A DNA stretch of 55,596 nucleotides from Corallococcus llansteffanensis (GTDB lineage: Bacteria > Myxococcota > Myxococcia > Myxococcales > Myxococcaceae): the NCBI RefSeq assembly GCF_003612055.1, contig NZ_RAWB01000006.1:1-55596 (forward strand), written 5' to 3'. A program made the position numbers and the translations under genes. Below the pieces are notes generated by a model, which saw only the letters and a list, made by a program, of their open reading frames with translations, searched no databases and had not been told where the DNA came from. Positions 18,416-28,261 of this stretch are shown one piece after another. The first letter of the stretch is position 1. Every line of letters begins with the position of its first letter.

Positions 18416-20197
18416 ATGTCCTTCATGCATCAGGCGCTCGTGTTCCTCGCCGCCACCGTGGTGGCCGTGCCCCTCTTCAAGAAGCTGGGGCTGGGCTCCG
18501 TGCTGGGCTACCTGGCGGCGGGCGCGGCCATCGGGCCCTACGGCGCGGGCCTCATCTCCGACGTGGAGAACATCCTCCACATCGCGGAGCTGGGCGTGGT
18601 GCTGCTGCTGTTCGTCATCGGGCTGGAGCTGCAGCCCTCGCGCCTGTGGAGCCTGCGCCGGTCGGTGTTCGGCATGGGCGGCGCGCAGGTGGTGCTGACG
18701 GGCGTGCTGCTCGCGGGCGTGGGCCGCGTGCTGGGCCTGTCCACGAGCGCGTCCATCATCGCCGGCTTCGGCCTGTCGCTGTCCTCCACCGCGTTCGCGC
18801 TCCAGTTGCTGGCGGAGAAGAACCAGCTCACCGCCGAGCACGGGCAGCTCGCCTTCGGCATCCTGCTGTTCCAGGACCTGGCGGTGATTCCGCTCCTGGC
18901 CGCGCTGCCGCTCTTGGGCGTGTCCGACACGCCGTCCACGGAGCCCGGCTGGCTGATGGCCGTGAAGGCCGCGGGCGTGGTCATCCTGGTGGTGCTGGCG
19001 GGCCGCTACCTCTTGCGCCCGGTGTTCCGCGCGGTGGCCTCCGTGCACAGCCAGGAGCTGTTCACCGCGACGGCGCTGCTCGTGGTCGTGGGCACCGCGT
19101 CGCTCGTCAGCGCGGTGGGCCTGTCCATGGCGCTGGGCGCGTTCCTCGCCGGCGTGCTGCTGTCGGAGTCCGAGTACCGCCATGAGCTGGAGGCGGACAT
19201 CGAGCCCTTCAAGGGCCTCTTGCTGGGCCTGTTCTTCATCGCCGTGGGCATGTCGGTGAACCTGGCGCTGCTCGCGCGCGAGCCCCTGCGCGTGCTGGCG
19301 CTGGTGCTGGGCCTCACCTTCCTCAAGGGCCTGGTGCTGTACGGCCTGGGGCGCGTGGGGCTGAAGAAGCCGGGCTCCGCGCTGAGCCTCGCGGTGGTGA
19401 TTTCGCAGGGGGGTGAGTTCGCCTTCGTCCTGTTCTCGCTGGCGGTGTCCTTCCACGTGATGGACCGCCCGCAGGCGGACCTGCTGGTGCTCGTGGTGGG
19501 CCTGTCCATGGCGGTGACGCCGTTCCTGTCCGCCGTGCACGAGCGCTGGGTGGCGCCGCGCTTCAAGCCCAAGGGCCCGCAGCGCGAGTACGACGTGTCC
19601 CCGGACCAGGACCACCCGGTCATCATCGCCGGCATGGGCCGCGTGGGGCAGGTGGTGGCCCGCCTGCTGCGCGCGCGCCGCATCGGGTTCACCGCCATCG
19701 ACGCGAGCGCGGAGCACATCGACTTCATCCGGCGCTTCGGCAACCAGGTGTTCTACGGCGACGCGTCCCGGCTGGACCTCTTGCGCGCCGCCCGCTCGGA
19801 CAAGGCCCGCGTGTTCGTGCTGGCCATCGACGACATGGCCGCGTCCCTGCGCACCGCGCAGATGGTGAAGGAGCACTTCCCGCACCTGAAGGTCTTCGCG
19901 CGGGCGCGCAACCGCGAACACGCCTACAAGCTCATGGAGCTGGGCATCACGAACCTGGTGCGTGAGACGTTCGACGCAAGCCTCGTCATGTCTAACGACG
20001 TGCTCCAGGCCATGGGCCTCTCCTTCACGGAGGCCCGCCGCACCGTGGAGCGCTTCCGCGAGCACGACGAGTCGCTGATGGTGGAGACGTCCAAGGTCTT
20101 CAAGGACGAGAAGAAGATGATGGAGGTCATCGCCCGCGGCCGCCGGGAGCTGGAGCTGCTCTTCGAGAAGGACGAAGCCGAGCAGAAGTCGGCCTGA
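18416..20197 (+). CDS. KefB/KefC-type monovalent cation:proton antiporter with RCK domain
   Basis: 593 residues from the ATG at 18416; upstream in-frame sequence is not protein-like. About 12 membrane helices of the CPA2 family carry the hallmark [11 protein letters not shown] with the transport Asp, plus [11 protein letters not shown] and [20 protein letters not shown]. From about residue 399 a cytoplasmic RCK/TrkA-N domain follows ([11 protein letters not shown], then GDASRLDLL), which binds nucleotide and gates transport in Kef proteins. The C-terminal tail is charged and helical. It should export K+ or another cation in exchange for protons, protecting against electrophiles or pH stress. 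Eight bases separate it from dctA. Confidence 0.88.
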   Translation: MSFMHQALVFLAATVVAVPLFKKLGLGSVLGYLAAGAAIGPYGAGLISDVENILHIAELGVVLLLFVIGLELQPSRLWSLRRSVFGMGGAQVVLTGVLLAGVGRVLGLSTSASIIAGFGLSLSSTAFALQLLAEKNQLTAEHGQLAFGILLFQDLAVIPLLAALPLLGVSDTPSTEPGWLMAVKAAGVVILVVLAGRYLLRPVFRAVASVHSQELFTATALLVVVGTASLVSAVGLSMALGAFLAGVLLSESEYRHELEADIEPFKGLLLGLFFIAVGMSVNLALLAREPLRVLALVLGLTFLKGLVLYGLGRVGLKKPGSALSLAVVISQGGEFAFVLFSLAVSFHVMDRPQADLLVLVVGLSMAVTPFLSAVHERWVAPRFKPKGPQREYDVSPDQDHPVIIAGMGRVGQVVARLLRARRIGFTAIDASAEHIDFIRRFGNQVFYGDASRLDLLRAARSDKARVFVLAIDDMAASLRTAQMVKEHFPHLKVFARARNREHAYKLMELGITNLVRETFDASLVMSNDVLQAMGLSFTEARRTVERFREHDESLMVETSKVFKDEKKMMEVIARGRRELELLFEKDEAEQKSA

Positions 20198-20205
20198 GGA
20201 CGACC

Positions 20206-21534
20206 ATGGCCACGCCTCCAAAGTCCTCCTCGCGCCTGTACCTGTGGGTCCTCGCGGCCATCCTCGCCGGAGGCCTGCTGGGCCACCTGGCGCCCGCCAC
20301 GGCCGTGAAGCTCAAGCCGCTGGGCGACGGGTTCATCTCGCTCGTGAAGATGCTCATCTCCCCGGTCATCTTCCTCACCGTGGTGCTGGGCGTGGCCAAC
20401 GTGGCGGACCTGAAGAAGGTGGGCCGGGTGGGCGGCAAGGCCCTGCTCTACTTCGAGGTCGTCTCCACGTTCGCGCTGATCATCGGCGTCCTCGTCGTAT
20501 CGGCGCTCAAGCCGGGCTCGGGCTTCAACGTGGACCCGCGCACGCTGGACGCGAGCGCCGTGGCGCGCTTCGCGCAGCAGGCGCACGACCAGTCCACGAT
20601 GGGCTTCCTGCTGCACCTCATCCCGCGCACCTTCGTGGACGCCTTCACCGGCGAGGGGGACCTGCTCCAGGTGCTGCTGCTGGCGCTGCTGTTCGGGTTC
20701 TCGCTGACGGCCATCGGCCCCGCGGCGAAGCCCGTCGTCGTGCTGTTCGAGGCGCTGTCGAAGGCCTTCTTCCACATGATTGGCCTGGTGATGCGGCTCG
20801 CGCCCATTGGCGCGGGCGCGTCCATGGCCTTCACGCTGGGGGCCTACGGCGTCACCAGCCTGGGCCCGCTGATGCGGCTGATGGGCTGCTTCTACCTGGC
20901 GTGCGTCGTGTTCGTGCTGGCGGTGCTGGGACCCATCGCGCGGCTGACGGGGTTCTCCATCCTGCGCTTCCTGCGCTACATCCGCGCGGAGCTGTTCCTG
21001 GTGCTGGGCACGTCGTCGTCGGAGTCCGCGCTGGTGCCGCTGATGCAGAAGCTGGAGCGGCTGGGCTGTTCGAAGTCGGTGGTGGGGCTGGTGGTGCCCA
21101 GCGGCTATTCGTTCAACCTGGACGGCACCAACATCTACCTGACCATGGCGGCGCTGTTCGTGGCCCAGGCGCTCAACGTGGACCTCACGCTCACCCAGAC
21201 GGCCACGCTGCTGGGCGTGGCGATGCTCACGTCCAAGGGCGCCTCCGGCGTCACGGGGGCGGGCTTCATCACCCTGGCCGCCACGCTCGCGGTGGTGCCG
21301 TCGGTGCCGGTGGCGGGGCTGGCCCTCATCCTGGGCATCGACCGGTTCATGAGCGAGGCGCGCGCGCTCACCAACTTCATTGGAAACGGCGTCGCCACCA
21401 TCGTCGTCTCCGCCTGGGAGAACGAGCTGGACCGCGACCGGCTCCGCGCCGAGCTGAGCGGACAGCCGCTGCCCGTCACCGAGCCGGAGCAGGCGCAGGC
21501 GCAGGCGCAGGCGGACCCGGGGACGCCTTCGTAG
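20206..21534 (+). CDS. dctA: C4-dicarboxylate:cation symporter (DctA family)
   Basis: 442 residues, DAACS family. Both signature segments are visible: the serine-rich hairpin [13 protein letters not shown] and the substrate motif [17 protein letters not shown], the DctA rather than the glutamate-transporter form. Eight helices and two re-entrant loops are consistent with the hydrophobicity. It should import succinate, fumarate and malate with Na+ or H+ across the inner membrane. GAGGA lies five bases before the ATG. The C-terminal tail ends in an (AQ)n run encoded by four CAGGCG copies. It lies eight bases after the Kef-like gene and its stop codon directly abuts that of the convergent receiver gene. 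Confidence 0.88.
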   Translation: MATPPKSSSRLYLWVLAAILAGGLLGHLAPATAVKLKPLGDGFISLVKMLISPVIFLTVVLGVANVADLKKVGRVGGKALLYFEVVSTFALIIGVLVVSALKPGSGFNVDPRTLDASAVARFAQQAHDQSTMGFLLHLIPRTFVDAFTGEGDLLQVLLLALLFGFSLTAIGPAAKPVVVLFEALSKAFFHMIGLVMRLAPIGAGASMAFTLGAYGVTSLGPLMRLMGCFYLACVVFVLAVLGPIARLTGFSILRFLRYIRAELFLVLGTSSSESALVPLMQKLERLGCSKSVVGLVVPSGYSFNLDGTNIYLTMAALFVAQALNVDLTLTQTATLLGVAMLTSKGASGVTGAGFITLAATLAVVPSVPVAGLALILGIDRFMSEARALTNFIGNGVATIVVSAWENELDRDRLRAELSGQPLPVTEPEQAQAQAQADPGTPS

Positions 21535-21972
21535 TCAGTGCGTGACGGCCTCGCGCACCGCTTCCTTCAGCACGTCCAGGTCCACCGGCTTGTCCAACAG
21601 CTGCCTCGCGCCCAGGCGCAGCGCCTCCGCGTGCGTCTCCTCGTCCGCGAAGGCGCTGAGCAGCAGCACCGGGCAGGACACGCCCTGGTCGCGCAGCCGC
21701 TCCAGCGCCTCCAGGCCGGTGCGCCCCGGCATGCGCACGTCGCTGACGATGAGGTCCAGGGGGGCGAGCGTGCCGCCCTGCCCCCGCATCATCGCCAGGT
21801 AGTCCCCCAGCTCGAAGCCGTCCTCCACCTCCACCACCACGTAGCCCGCGCGCCGCAGCGTGCGCACCAGCAGCGCGCGCATCGCGTCGTCGTCCTCGGC
21901 CACCAGGATGCGCACGGGGCGCGGCGCATCTTCGGTCAGGGTCGGGTCGGTCATCCAGAGGCGGAGGAGCAT
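21535..21972 (-). CDS. Single-domain response regulator
   Basis: About 145 residues from the ATG at 21972; MTDP at 21954 is an alternative start, and a GGAGGG 15 bases upstream does not decide. A complete receiver: acidic pair in RILVAEDDDAMR, acceptor Asp in LIVSDVRMPG, Thr/Ser switch in LLLSAFADEE and Lys in LLDKPVDLD. No output domain, so it should act by protein contact or as a phosphate shuttle for one of the orphan kinases nearby. It converges exactly on dctA with no bases between the stop codons. Confidence 0.85.
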   Translation of the reverse strand: MLLRLWMTDPTLTEDAPRPVRILVAEDDDAMRALLVRTLRRAGYVVVEVEDGFELGDYLAMMRGQGGTLAPLDLIVSDVRMPGRTGLEALERLRDQGVSCPVLLLSAFADEETHAEALRLGARQLLDKPVDLDVLKEAVREAVTH

Positions 21973-22118
21973 GGCGCATGCCACGTGCCCTCCAGGTCCC
22001 CCGCGGCGTTCAGCACCGGGCGCGAAAGGGGCATCCTGCCCCCGCCGGGGCAATGTGCCCCAGGGCCCCGCGGGGCATCGCGCCCCCCCGTCGCGGCGCG
22101 TCGCTCGGGGACGGGGGC

Positions 22119-22134
22119 TGGCACGGCCAATGCT
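22119..22134 (+). promoter_or_regulatory. Sigma-54 (-24/-12) promoter candidate
   Basis: TGGCACGGCCAATGCT matches the consensus TGGCAC-N5-TTGCW at every defined position but one (A for the first T of TTGC). GG and GC are at the correct spacing. It lies 57 bases upstream of the small secreted-protein ATG at 22191, leaving a normal leader. An NtrC-type activator is encoded two genes downstream. Confidence 0.65.
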
Positions 22135-22190
22135 CTTGTCGCCCGTCAGCCCGCACCCCACTTCTCGCGGGCCTGAAACGGAGTTCCTCC

Positions 22191-22388
22191 ATGAAGCGCA
22201 CGTCCGCCCTCGTCCTCGGCCTGTCCCTGTCCCTCGCCTCCGTGGGCGCCTTCGCCGCCACGCCCAAGGCCGCCAAGGGCACCACCGCCACGCAGGCGAA
22301 GGCCGCCGTGAAGGCCAAGAAGGCGAAGCAGCCGGCCAGCCAGAAGACGCCCGCCGCTCCCGCCGAGAGCCCCAGCACCACGAACTAG
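22191..22388 (+). CDS. Small secreted Lys/Ala-rich protein
   Basis: 65 residues. A textbook signal peptide (MKRTSALVLGLSLSLASVGA) with predicted cleavage after AFA at residue 22 leaves a mature chain of about 43 residues that is almost only Ala, Lys, Thr, Pro, Ser and Gln: basic and probably disordered. GGAG lies nine bases before the ATG. I recognise no family. A sigma-54 promoter candidate precedes it and a kinase/sigma-54 activator pair follows, so it may be the regulon target or the sensed partner of that pair (inference). A periplasmic location is likely. Confidence 0.7.
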   Translation: MKRTSALVLGLSLSLASVGAFAATPKAAKGTTATQAKAAVKAKKAKQPASQKTPAAPAESPSTTN

Positions 22389-22499
22389 TTTCGTACGCCG
22401 TCAGAGCTGTCGTGACGCAGCACCCGCGGTACCCGTAGCGTACCTCCCCGGTCCGTGTGTTCCTTCCCCCTCACGCACGAACCGGGGGTTGCCTTTCCC

Positions 22500-23978
22500 G
22501 TGAAGCTCGCTCGCAAATTCACCCTGGCCCTCGTGCTGCTCGCCGTCGCGGTGATGGCCGGGCTCCAGGTGTTCCAGGTCAACCGGGAGCTCGCCCGGTC
22601 CGACACCGACATGCAGCACGACCACCGGCTGCTGGGCCACACGCTCGCCGGGTCCATTGGCAAGGCGTGGCAGCTCGCGGGCGAGGCCGAGGCGCTCACC
22701 CTGCTCAACCAGGCCAACCGCTTCCAGGAGCAGGTGCGGCTGCGCTGGGTGTGGCTGGATGGCGGGCCGGGCTCCGGCTTCGCGCCGAGCCTGCCGCCCG
22801 CGCTGCTCCTGAGCCTGCGCGAGGGCCATGACGGCTGGCTGCAGGACACCACGAACACGCCCGGCGTGCTGCGCTCGTACACGCCGGTGTTCCTGGGCCG
22901 GCGCGTGGGCGCCATTGAAATCACCGAGTCCCTCTCCGAACAGCAGCAGCACGTGCGCACCACCGTGCTGGGCACCTCCATCGCCACCGCCGCGCTCAGC
23001 GTCTTCTTCCTCCTGGCCGCCATGGCCATGGGACGCAGGCTGGTGGGCCGGCCCGTGGAGCAGCTGGTGCACCTGGCGGGGCGCATTGGCGAGGGCGACC
23101 TCACCGCGCGCGTGCCGCTGCGGCGCGAGCAGGGCGACGAGCTGACGACGCTGGCGGTGGCCATGAACCGCATGGGCGAGCAGTTGGAGGAGACGCGGGC
23201 GCGGCTGGCGTCGGAGACGGCGGCGCGGCTGGCGACGGTGGAGCACCTGCGCCACGCGGACCGGCTCACCACGGTGGGCAAGCTGGCGTCCGGCGTGGCG
23301 CACGAGTTGGGCACGCCCCTCAACGTGGTGATGGGCCGCGCGAAGATGGTGTCCTCCGGAGAAGCGGAGGGCGAGGAGGTGGGCGAGTGCGCGCGGATCA
23401 TCTTCCAGCAGGCGCAGCACATGACCGCCATCATCCGGCAGCTCCTGGACTTCGCCCGGCGGCGGGCCCCGTCGCGCGCGCCGGAGGACTTGTCGCTCCT
23501 GGCCGAGCGCACCCTGTCGCTGCTCAAGCCCATGGCCACCAAGCGCGGCGCCACGCTGTCGCAGGAGGTGCCCTCGGGCTTCACGGTGGAGGTGGACGCC
23601 GGGCAGTTCCAGCAGGTGCTCACGAACCTGGTGATGAACGGGCTGCACGCGATGCACCGGCCCGGAACGCTGAGCGTGCGCTCGCAGGTGGTGCGCGCCA
23701 CGCCGCCCGCGGACGTGGGTGGGCCCGAGCAGGAGTGGGTGCGGCTGGACGTGGTGGACGAGGGCACGGGCATCGCCGCGGACGTGCTGCCCCACGTCTT
23801 CGAGCCCTTCTTCACCACCAAGGACGTGGGCGAGGGGACGGGGCTGGGCCTGTCCGTCTCCTATGGGATGGTGCGGGACCACGGTGGGTGGATTGACGTG
23901 AAGAGCGAGCCGGGCCGTGGGAGTTGTTTCTCCATCTACCTGCCGCCGGGAGCCAACGCATGCCAGGCCGCATCCTGA
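22500..23978 (+). CDS. Membrane sensor histidine kinase with HAMP domain (NtrB-type partner)
   Basis: 492 residues from a GTG at 22500; a GTG at 22455 is an alternative. First membrane helix at residues about 7-22, a periplasmic sensor of about 130 residues with no recognised fold, second helix near 160-180 ([17 protein letters not shown]), HAMP, then the H-box [13 protein letters not shown] with His268. The ATPase is canonical: [29 protein letters not shown]. The catalytic half resembles the kinases that partner NtrC-type regulators. It overlaps the following regulator gene by 19 bases, so the two are surely a cognate pair. Confidence 0.9.
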   Translation: MKLARKFTLALVLLAVAVMAGLQVFQVNRELARSDTDMQHDHRLLGHTLAGSIGKAWQLAGEAEALTLLNQANRFQEQVRLRWVWLDGGPGSGFAPSLPPALLLSLREGHDGWLQDTTNTPGVLRSYTPVFLGRRVGAIEITESLSEQQQHVRTTVLGTSIATAALSVFFLLAAMAMGRRLVGRPVEQLVHLAGRIGEGDLTARVPLRREQGDELTTLAVAMNRMGEQLEETRARLASETAARLATVEHLRHADRLTTVGKLASGVAHELGTPLNVVMGRAKMVSSGEAEGEEVGECARIIFQQAQHMTAIIRQLLDFARRRAPSRAPEDLSLLAERTLSLLKPMATKRGATLSQEVPSGFTVEVDAGQFQQVLTNLVMNGLHAMHRPGTLSVRSQVVRATPPADVGGPEQEWVRLDVVDEGTGIAADVLPHVFEPFFTTKDVGEGTGLGLSVSYGMVRDHGGWIDVKSEPGRGSCFSIYLPPGANACQAAS

Positions 23979-25339
23979 TTGTCGAAGACGAGCGCGAGAT
24001 GCGCGTGCTCGTGGAGAAGGGGCTCCAGCGCCGGGGCTTCCAGCCCGTGGCCGTGGCCGCCGCGGACGAGGCCCTCCAGCGGCTGTCCGCCGAGGACTTC
24101 GACACGGTGCTCACGGACCTGCGCATGCCCGGCATGGATGGCCTGGCGCTGTGCGAGCGCATCGTGCTCAACCGGCCGGACATCCCCGTCGTGGTGGTGA
24201 CGGCGTTCGGCAGCCTGGAGACGGCGGTGGCCGCCATCCGCGCGGGCGCGTACGACTTCATCACCAAGCCCATCGACCTGGACGCGCTGGTGCTGGTGCT
24301 GGAGCGCGCCGTGCAACACCGCGCCCTGCGCGCGGAGGTGCGAAGGCTGCGCCAGGCGCTGGATGAGCGCCAGGACGACGGGGCGCTGGTGGGGGAGAGC
24401 CCCGCCCTCAAGCAGGCGTATGCGCTCATCGACCGGGTGGCGGACGTGGACGCCACGGTGCTCATCACCGGGGAGAGCGGCACCGGCAAGGAGGTGGCCG
24501 CGCGGGCGCTCCATGCGAGGGGCCGGCGCAAGGAGGGGCCGTTCGTGGCCATCAACTGCGCGGCGATGCCGGAGCAGTTGCTGGAGAGCGAGCTGTTCGG
24601 CCATGCGAAGGGGGCCTTCACCGACGCGAAGGCCGCGCGCGCGGGCCTGTTCGTGAAGGCGAACGGCGGCACGCTCTTCCTGGACGAGGTGGGGGAGCTG
24701 CCGCTCACGTTGCAGCCGAAGCTGTTGCGCGCGTTGCAGGAGCGCGTGGTGCGGCCGGTGGGTGGGGACACGGAGACGCCGTTCGACGCGCGCATCGTCG
24801 CGGCCACCAACCGCGACCTGGAGCTGGCGGTGGAGGAGGGCCGCTTCCGCGAGGACCTCTACTACCGGCTGAACGTCATCGGCATCGAGCTGCCCCCGCT
24901 GCGCGCGCGCGGCAACGACGTGCTGCTGTTGTCCCAGCGCTTCATCGAACAGTTCGCGTCGCGCACCGGCAAGCGCGTGGACGGCCTGTCACCGGCCGCG
25001 GCGCAGCGCCTGCTGGCGTACGGGTGGCCGGGCAACGTGCGCGAGTTGCAGAACTGCATCGAGCGCGCCGTGGCGCTCACGTCCTTCGAGCAGCTCACCG
25101 TGGACGACCTGCCGGAGCGCGTGCGCAACTACAGCACGCCGCGCGTGGTGCCGGAGAACACGGACGCGTCGGAGCTGGTGACACTGGAGGAATTGGAGCG
25201 CCGCTACATCCACCGCGTGCTGGAGGCGGTGGGCGGCAGCCGCACGCTCGCGGCGCGCATCCTGGGCGTGGACAGGAAGACGCTCTACCGCAAGCTGGAG
25301 CGCGGCGACGGGGAGCCTCGCGACGCGAAGAAGCCCTGA
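23960..25339 (+). CDS. Sigma-54-dependent response regulator (NtrC family)
   Basis: 459 residues. Receiver with acidic pair (ILIVEDERE), acceptor Asp53 in [11 protein letters not shown] and Lys in [12 protein letters not shown]+ domain with Walker A GESGTGKE near 171, Walker [12 protein letters not shown] and arginine fingers. The sigma-54 contact loop reads GAFTDA (residues 218-223) rather than GAFTGA. The C-terminal Fis-type helix-turn-helix is complete ([20 protein letters not shown]). The ATG at 23960 lies inside the end of the kinase gene. Phosphorylation by that kinase should drive open-complex formation at sigma-54 promoters, the nearest candidate being at 22119-22134. Confidence 0.93.
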   Translation: MPGRILIVEDEREMRVLVEKGLQRRGFQPVAVAAADEALQRLSAEDFDTVLTDLRMPGMDGLALCERIVLNRPDIPVVVVTAFGSLETAVAAIRAGAYDFITKPIDLDALVLVLERAVQHRALRAEVRRLRQALDERQDDGALVGESPALKQAYALIDRVADVDATVLITGESGTGKEVAARALHARGRRKEGPFVAINCAAMPEQLLESELFGHAKGAFTDAKAARAGLFVKANGGTLFLDEVGELPLTLQPKLLRALQERVVRPVGGDTETPFDARIVAATNRDLELAVEEGRFREDLYYRLNVIGIELPPLRARGNDVLLLSQRFIEQFASRTGKRVDGLSPAAAQRLLAYGWPGNVRELQNCIERAVALTSFEQLTVDDLPERVRNYSTPRVVPENTDASELVTLEELERRYIHRVLEAVGGSRTLAARILGVDRKTLYRKLERGDGEPRDAKKP

Positions 25340-25800
25340 AGCCCTGGGGCCGAGCGCTGGCCACGGTCGCTCCCGCCCCGTCCGGGGGCCGTCCCCCCTC
25401 CAGCCATCCGCTCCTGCCACAACCCTCCACCATCAGTGCACGGAGAGTGCGAGCGGCGGGCTTCCGTTGACCCAGGGCCCCCGCTTCATCGCGAGCGGAG
25501 TATGGTTCTGCACGGATGCGTCTTGCCCTCTTCCAGACAGACATCGGAGGCGTCACGGTCGGCCCCGTGCCGAAAGCAGGCGACCGGTGCGCTGCTGTCC
25601 CGTTTGTTCACCGGGGCCCCTGCGTTTCCCCGAAGATCCATCCGTCCGAGCAGTCCGTAGGAGCCTGTCTGGACCCCATCCGCCGTCCTGCCTCCGTGTC
25701 CGGCCCTTGAAGCCGGGCACGCGCTGCCCACGCTCCGTGTTCCCTCCCCTGAAGGGGCCCCTGCTCCCCGCACCCCCACACCTTCCCGGCTGATCCGACG
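25340..25800. other. Non-coding gap upstream of PAS kinase
   Basis: About 460 bases with no supportable gene: short frames on both strands show mixed codon-position GC and no motifs. A very short GC hairpin (CCCCG-TC-CGGGG, 25375-25386) soon after the regulator stop could end that transcript but has no T run. It must contain the promoter of the kinase at 25801; no clear promoter motif is seen. Confidence 0.45.
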
Positions 25801-27330
25801 ATGCCCCACGTTCCCGCAAGCCCGCGCTCCCGACCTTCCGCCCCGTCCGCACCGGGTGCGTCAGGCCCGAGCCTGCTCGCGCTGCTGGACGGACTGCCGG
25901 AGGCCTTCCTCGCCGTGGACGCCGGGTGGCGCCTCTGCCACCTGAGCCCCCGCATGCGCGAGCTCTTCGCAGGCTGCGTCCAGCCGGGCGACGACGTGCG
26001 CAAGGCGGTAGGCGCCCCGCTCGCCCTGGGCGAACACCTGCGCCTGGACGCGCCCGCCACCGACCAGGCCGCCGTGCGCTACGAGCACCCCTGGCCCGAA
26101 GGCAACCGGTGCTTCGACGTGAGCGCGCGCCCCGTGGAGGGCGGCCTGCTGCTGCACCTGCGCGACATCACCCCCGAGTACCGGGCCCGCCATGAGCTGC
26201 AGCGCGCCGGACAGCTCTTCCAGGCCGTGCTGGAGGGCACCACCGACGCCATCTACATCAAGGACCTGGAGGGCCGTTACCAGGTCATCAACTCCCCGGG
26301 CGCCCGCGCGCTGGGCCGCACCGTGGCGGAGGTGCGCGGCCACTCGGACGGCGAGCTGTTCCCCGCCGACGAGGCCGCCGTCAACCTCCAGCACGACCAG
26401 GACGTGCTCAAGGCAGGCCGCCCCCTCACCTACGAGGACACGCAGCAGAGCCCCGACGGCGAGCGCGTGTGGCTGACCACCAAGGGCCCGCTGCGCGACG
26501 ACGAGGGCCAGGTGTTCGGCCTGTTCGGCATCAGCCGCGACATCACCCAGCGCCGCTGGGCCGAGGAAGAGGTCCGCAGGCACTCCGAGTTCCAGGAGCA
26601 CCTGATGGGCATCATCAGCCACGACATCCGCAGCCCGCTGGGCGCCATCATGAACTGGTCGCGCGTGCTCGCGGCCGGCGGCCCCGCGGAGGAGACGGCG
26701 CGCACCAGCCAGCGCATCGCCACCGCGGCGGTGCGCATCGAGCGGCTGACGCGCCTCCTGCTGGACTTCACCCGCGCGCGGCTGGTGGGCGGCGTCGTCA
26801 TTGAACCGCGCGGCACGGACACCCAGGAGCTGCTGGCCAAGGTGGCGCACGAGTTCCGCGTGGCCTTCCCCCAGCGCCACATCGTCCTGGAGCACAAGGG
26901 CAACACGCAGGGACAGTGGGACCCGGACCGGCTGGCCCAGGTGGTGTCCAACCTGATGGAGAACGCGCTCAAGTACGGCCCGCCGGACGCGCCCGTGCGC
27001 CTGGCCACGCGCGGCCTGCGCAACAAGGTCGTGGTGGAGGTCCACAACCAGGGCCGCCCCATCCCGGAGGCCCTGCTGCCCCACCTCTTCGAGCCCTTCC
27101 GCCAGGGCCCGCAGACGACGCGCACCCTGAAGATGAGCTACGGCCTGGGCCTCTACATCGTGCGCGAAATCGTCCACGCCCACGGCGGCACCATCGAGGT
27201 CGCCTCCACGGAGACCGACGGCACCACCTTCACCGTCACCCTGCCGCGCCGCGCGCCGCCCAAGAAGGGCCCGCCTCCTTCACCACGCGCGGCATGCCGT
27301 ACACCACGCAGGACGACTCCGCCTCCGTGA
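25801..27330 (+). CDS. Sensor histidine kinase, PAS-PAS-HisKA-HATPase
   Basis: 509 residues, no membrane helices. Two PAS domains (residues about 25-125 and 140-255; the second opens FQAVLEGTTDAIYIKD). The H-box GIISHDIRSPLG gives His274. In the ATPase the N-box is NLMENALKYGPP, but the G1 box reads VHNQGRPI, with Asn where Asp normally contacts adenine; GLGLYIVREI is the intact G2 box. The last 20 or so residues (proline- and arginine-rich) are encoded antisense to the end of the convergent cheB, a 95-base overlap, so they are probably not functional. No adjacent regulator; the output is unknown. Confidence 0.88.
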   Translation: MPHVPASPRSRPSAPSAPGASGPSLLALLDGLPEAFLAVDAGWRLCHLSPRMRELFAGCVQPGDDVRKAVGAPLALGEHLRLDAPATDQAAVRYEHPWPEGNRCFDVSARPVEGGLLLHLRDITPEYRARHELQRAGQLFQAVLEGTTDAIYIKDLEGRYQVINSPGARALGRTVAEVRGHSDGELFPADEAAVNLQHDQDVLKAGRPLTYEDTQQSPDGERVWLTTKGPLRDDEGQVFGLFGISRDITQRRWAEEEVRRHSEFQEHLMGIISHDIRSPLGAIMNWSRVLAAGGPAEETARTSQRIATAAVRIERLTRLLLDFTRARLVGGVVIEPRGTDTQELLAKVAHEFRVAFPQRHIVLEHKGNTQGQWDPDRLAQVVSNLMENALKYGPPDAPVRLATRGLRNKVVVEVHNQGRPIPEALLPHLFEPFRQGPQTTRTLKMSYGLGLYIVREIVHAHGGTIEVASTETDGTTFTVTLPRRAPPKKGPPPSPRAACRTPRRTTPPP

Positions 27331-28261
27331 GCACCACGCCCCCCGCGGCGCGCACCGCGCGCGCGCCCACGAGCCCGTCCTCGCCCATGCCGGTGAGCAC
27401 CAGGGCCACGGCGTCCTTGCCCCACCCCGCCGCCACGCTCTCGAAGAGCACGTCCACCGAAGGATGGTGCGGGGTGCTCAGGGGCTGGCGGTCCAGGCGC
27501 ACCAGGTCCAGCGCGCCGTGCCGCTCCAGCTTCAGGTGCATCCCCGCGCGCGCCAGCACCGCGCGCCCCGGGACGAGCTCCAGGCCGTCGCTTGCCTCCA
27601 GCACCTCCAGCGCGCTCAGCGCGTTGAGCCGCTTGGCCACCGCCTCCGTGTAGCCCGCGGGGATGTGCAGCGCGAGCGCCACCGGCGCGGGGAAGTCCCC
27701 GGGCAGCACCGACAGGAGCCGCGTCAGCGCCTGCGGGCCGCCCGTGGACGTGCCCACCGCCAGCAGCTTCGTGGAGGACGCCGCCCCCGTGCGCGCGGCG
27801 CGGACGCCAGCCTCCCCCGTGACCTCCTGCCCGTAGTGCGGCACCGCGCGGCCCGCGACGCGCACCTTCGCCACCAGCTCCGCGCCCAGCTCATACAGCC
27901 GCTCGGTGGCGAGCGCCGTGGGCTTGTGCACCAGGTCCACCGCGCCCGCCTCGAGCGCGGCCACCGCCAGCTCGCTGTCCGTGCCGGTGCTGCTCACCAC
28001 CACCACGCGTGGCGCGTCCGGCATGCCGGCCAGCGCGCGCAAGAGGCCCAGGCCGTCCAGGGCCGGCATCACCAGGTCCAGGGTGATGACGTCCGGCTTG
28101 AGCTCCGCCACCCGCTCCAGCGCGTCCAGCCCGTCGCGCGCGGTGCCCACCACCTCCAGGCCCTCCGCGTCCGACAGCACCTTGCGCAGCACCTTGCGCG
28201 CGAACGCCGAGTCGTCCACCACCAGCACGCGCAAGGGGGGCGCGGACGTCGGGGCCGTCAT
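27236..28261 (-). CDS. cheB: CheB methylesterase, last gene of che operon B
   Basis: 341 residues. Receiver with VLVVDDSAFARK, acceptor Asp in ITLDLVMPALDG and Lys in LVHKPTA. Methylesterase with Ser in AVGTSTGGPQA, His in LALHIPAGYT and Asp in LTGMGEDGLVG, so catalysis should be intact. The ATG overlaps the cheR stop by four bases. It should demethylate the long soluble receptor of this operon. Its 3' end overlaps the convergent kinase gene by 95 bases. Confidence 0.92.
   Translation of the reverse strand: MTAPTSAPPLRVLVVDDSAFARKVLRKVLSDAEGLEVVGTARDGLDALERVAELKPDVITLDLVMPALDGLGLLRALAGMPDAPRVVVVSSTGTDSELAVAALEAGAVDLVHKPTALATERLYELGAELVAKVRVAGRAVPHYGQEVTGEAGVRAARTGAASSTKLLAVGTSTGGPQALTRLLSVLPGDFPAPVALALHIPAGYTEAVAKRLNALSALEVLEASDGLELVPGRAVLARAGMHLKLERHGALDLVRLDRQPLSTPHHPSVDVLFESVAAGWGKDAVALVLTGMGEDGLVGARAVRAAGGVVLTEAESSCVVYGMPRVVKEAGPSWAARGAAG

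Noticed and set aside
25504-25530. Sigma-54-like TGCACG and TTGCC before the kinase at 25801
   Set aside because: The -24 GG is missing and the spacing is wrong, so it does not meet the consensus.
25436-26060. Short frames on both strands in and around the 25.3-25.8 kb gap
   Set aside because: Composition not protein-like, mutually overlapping, and no start signals.
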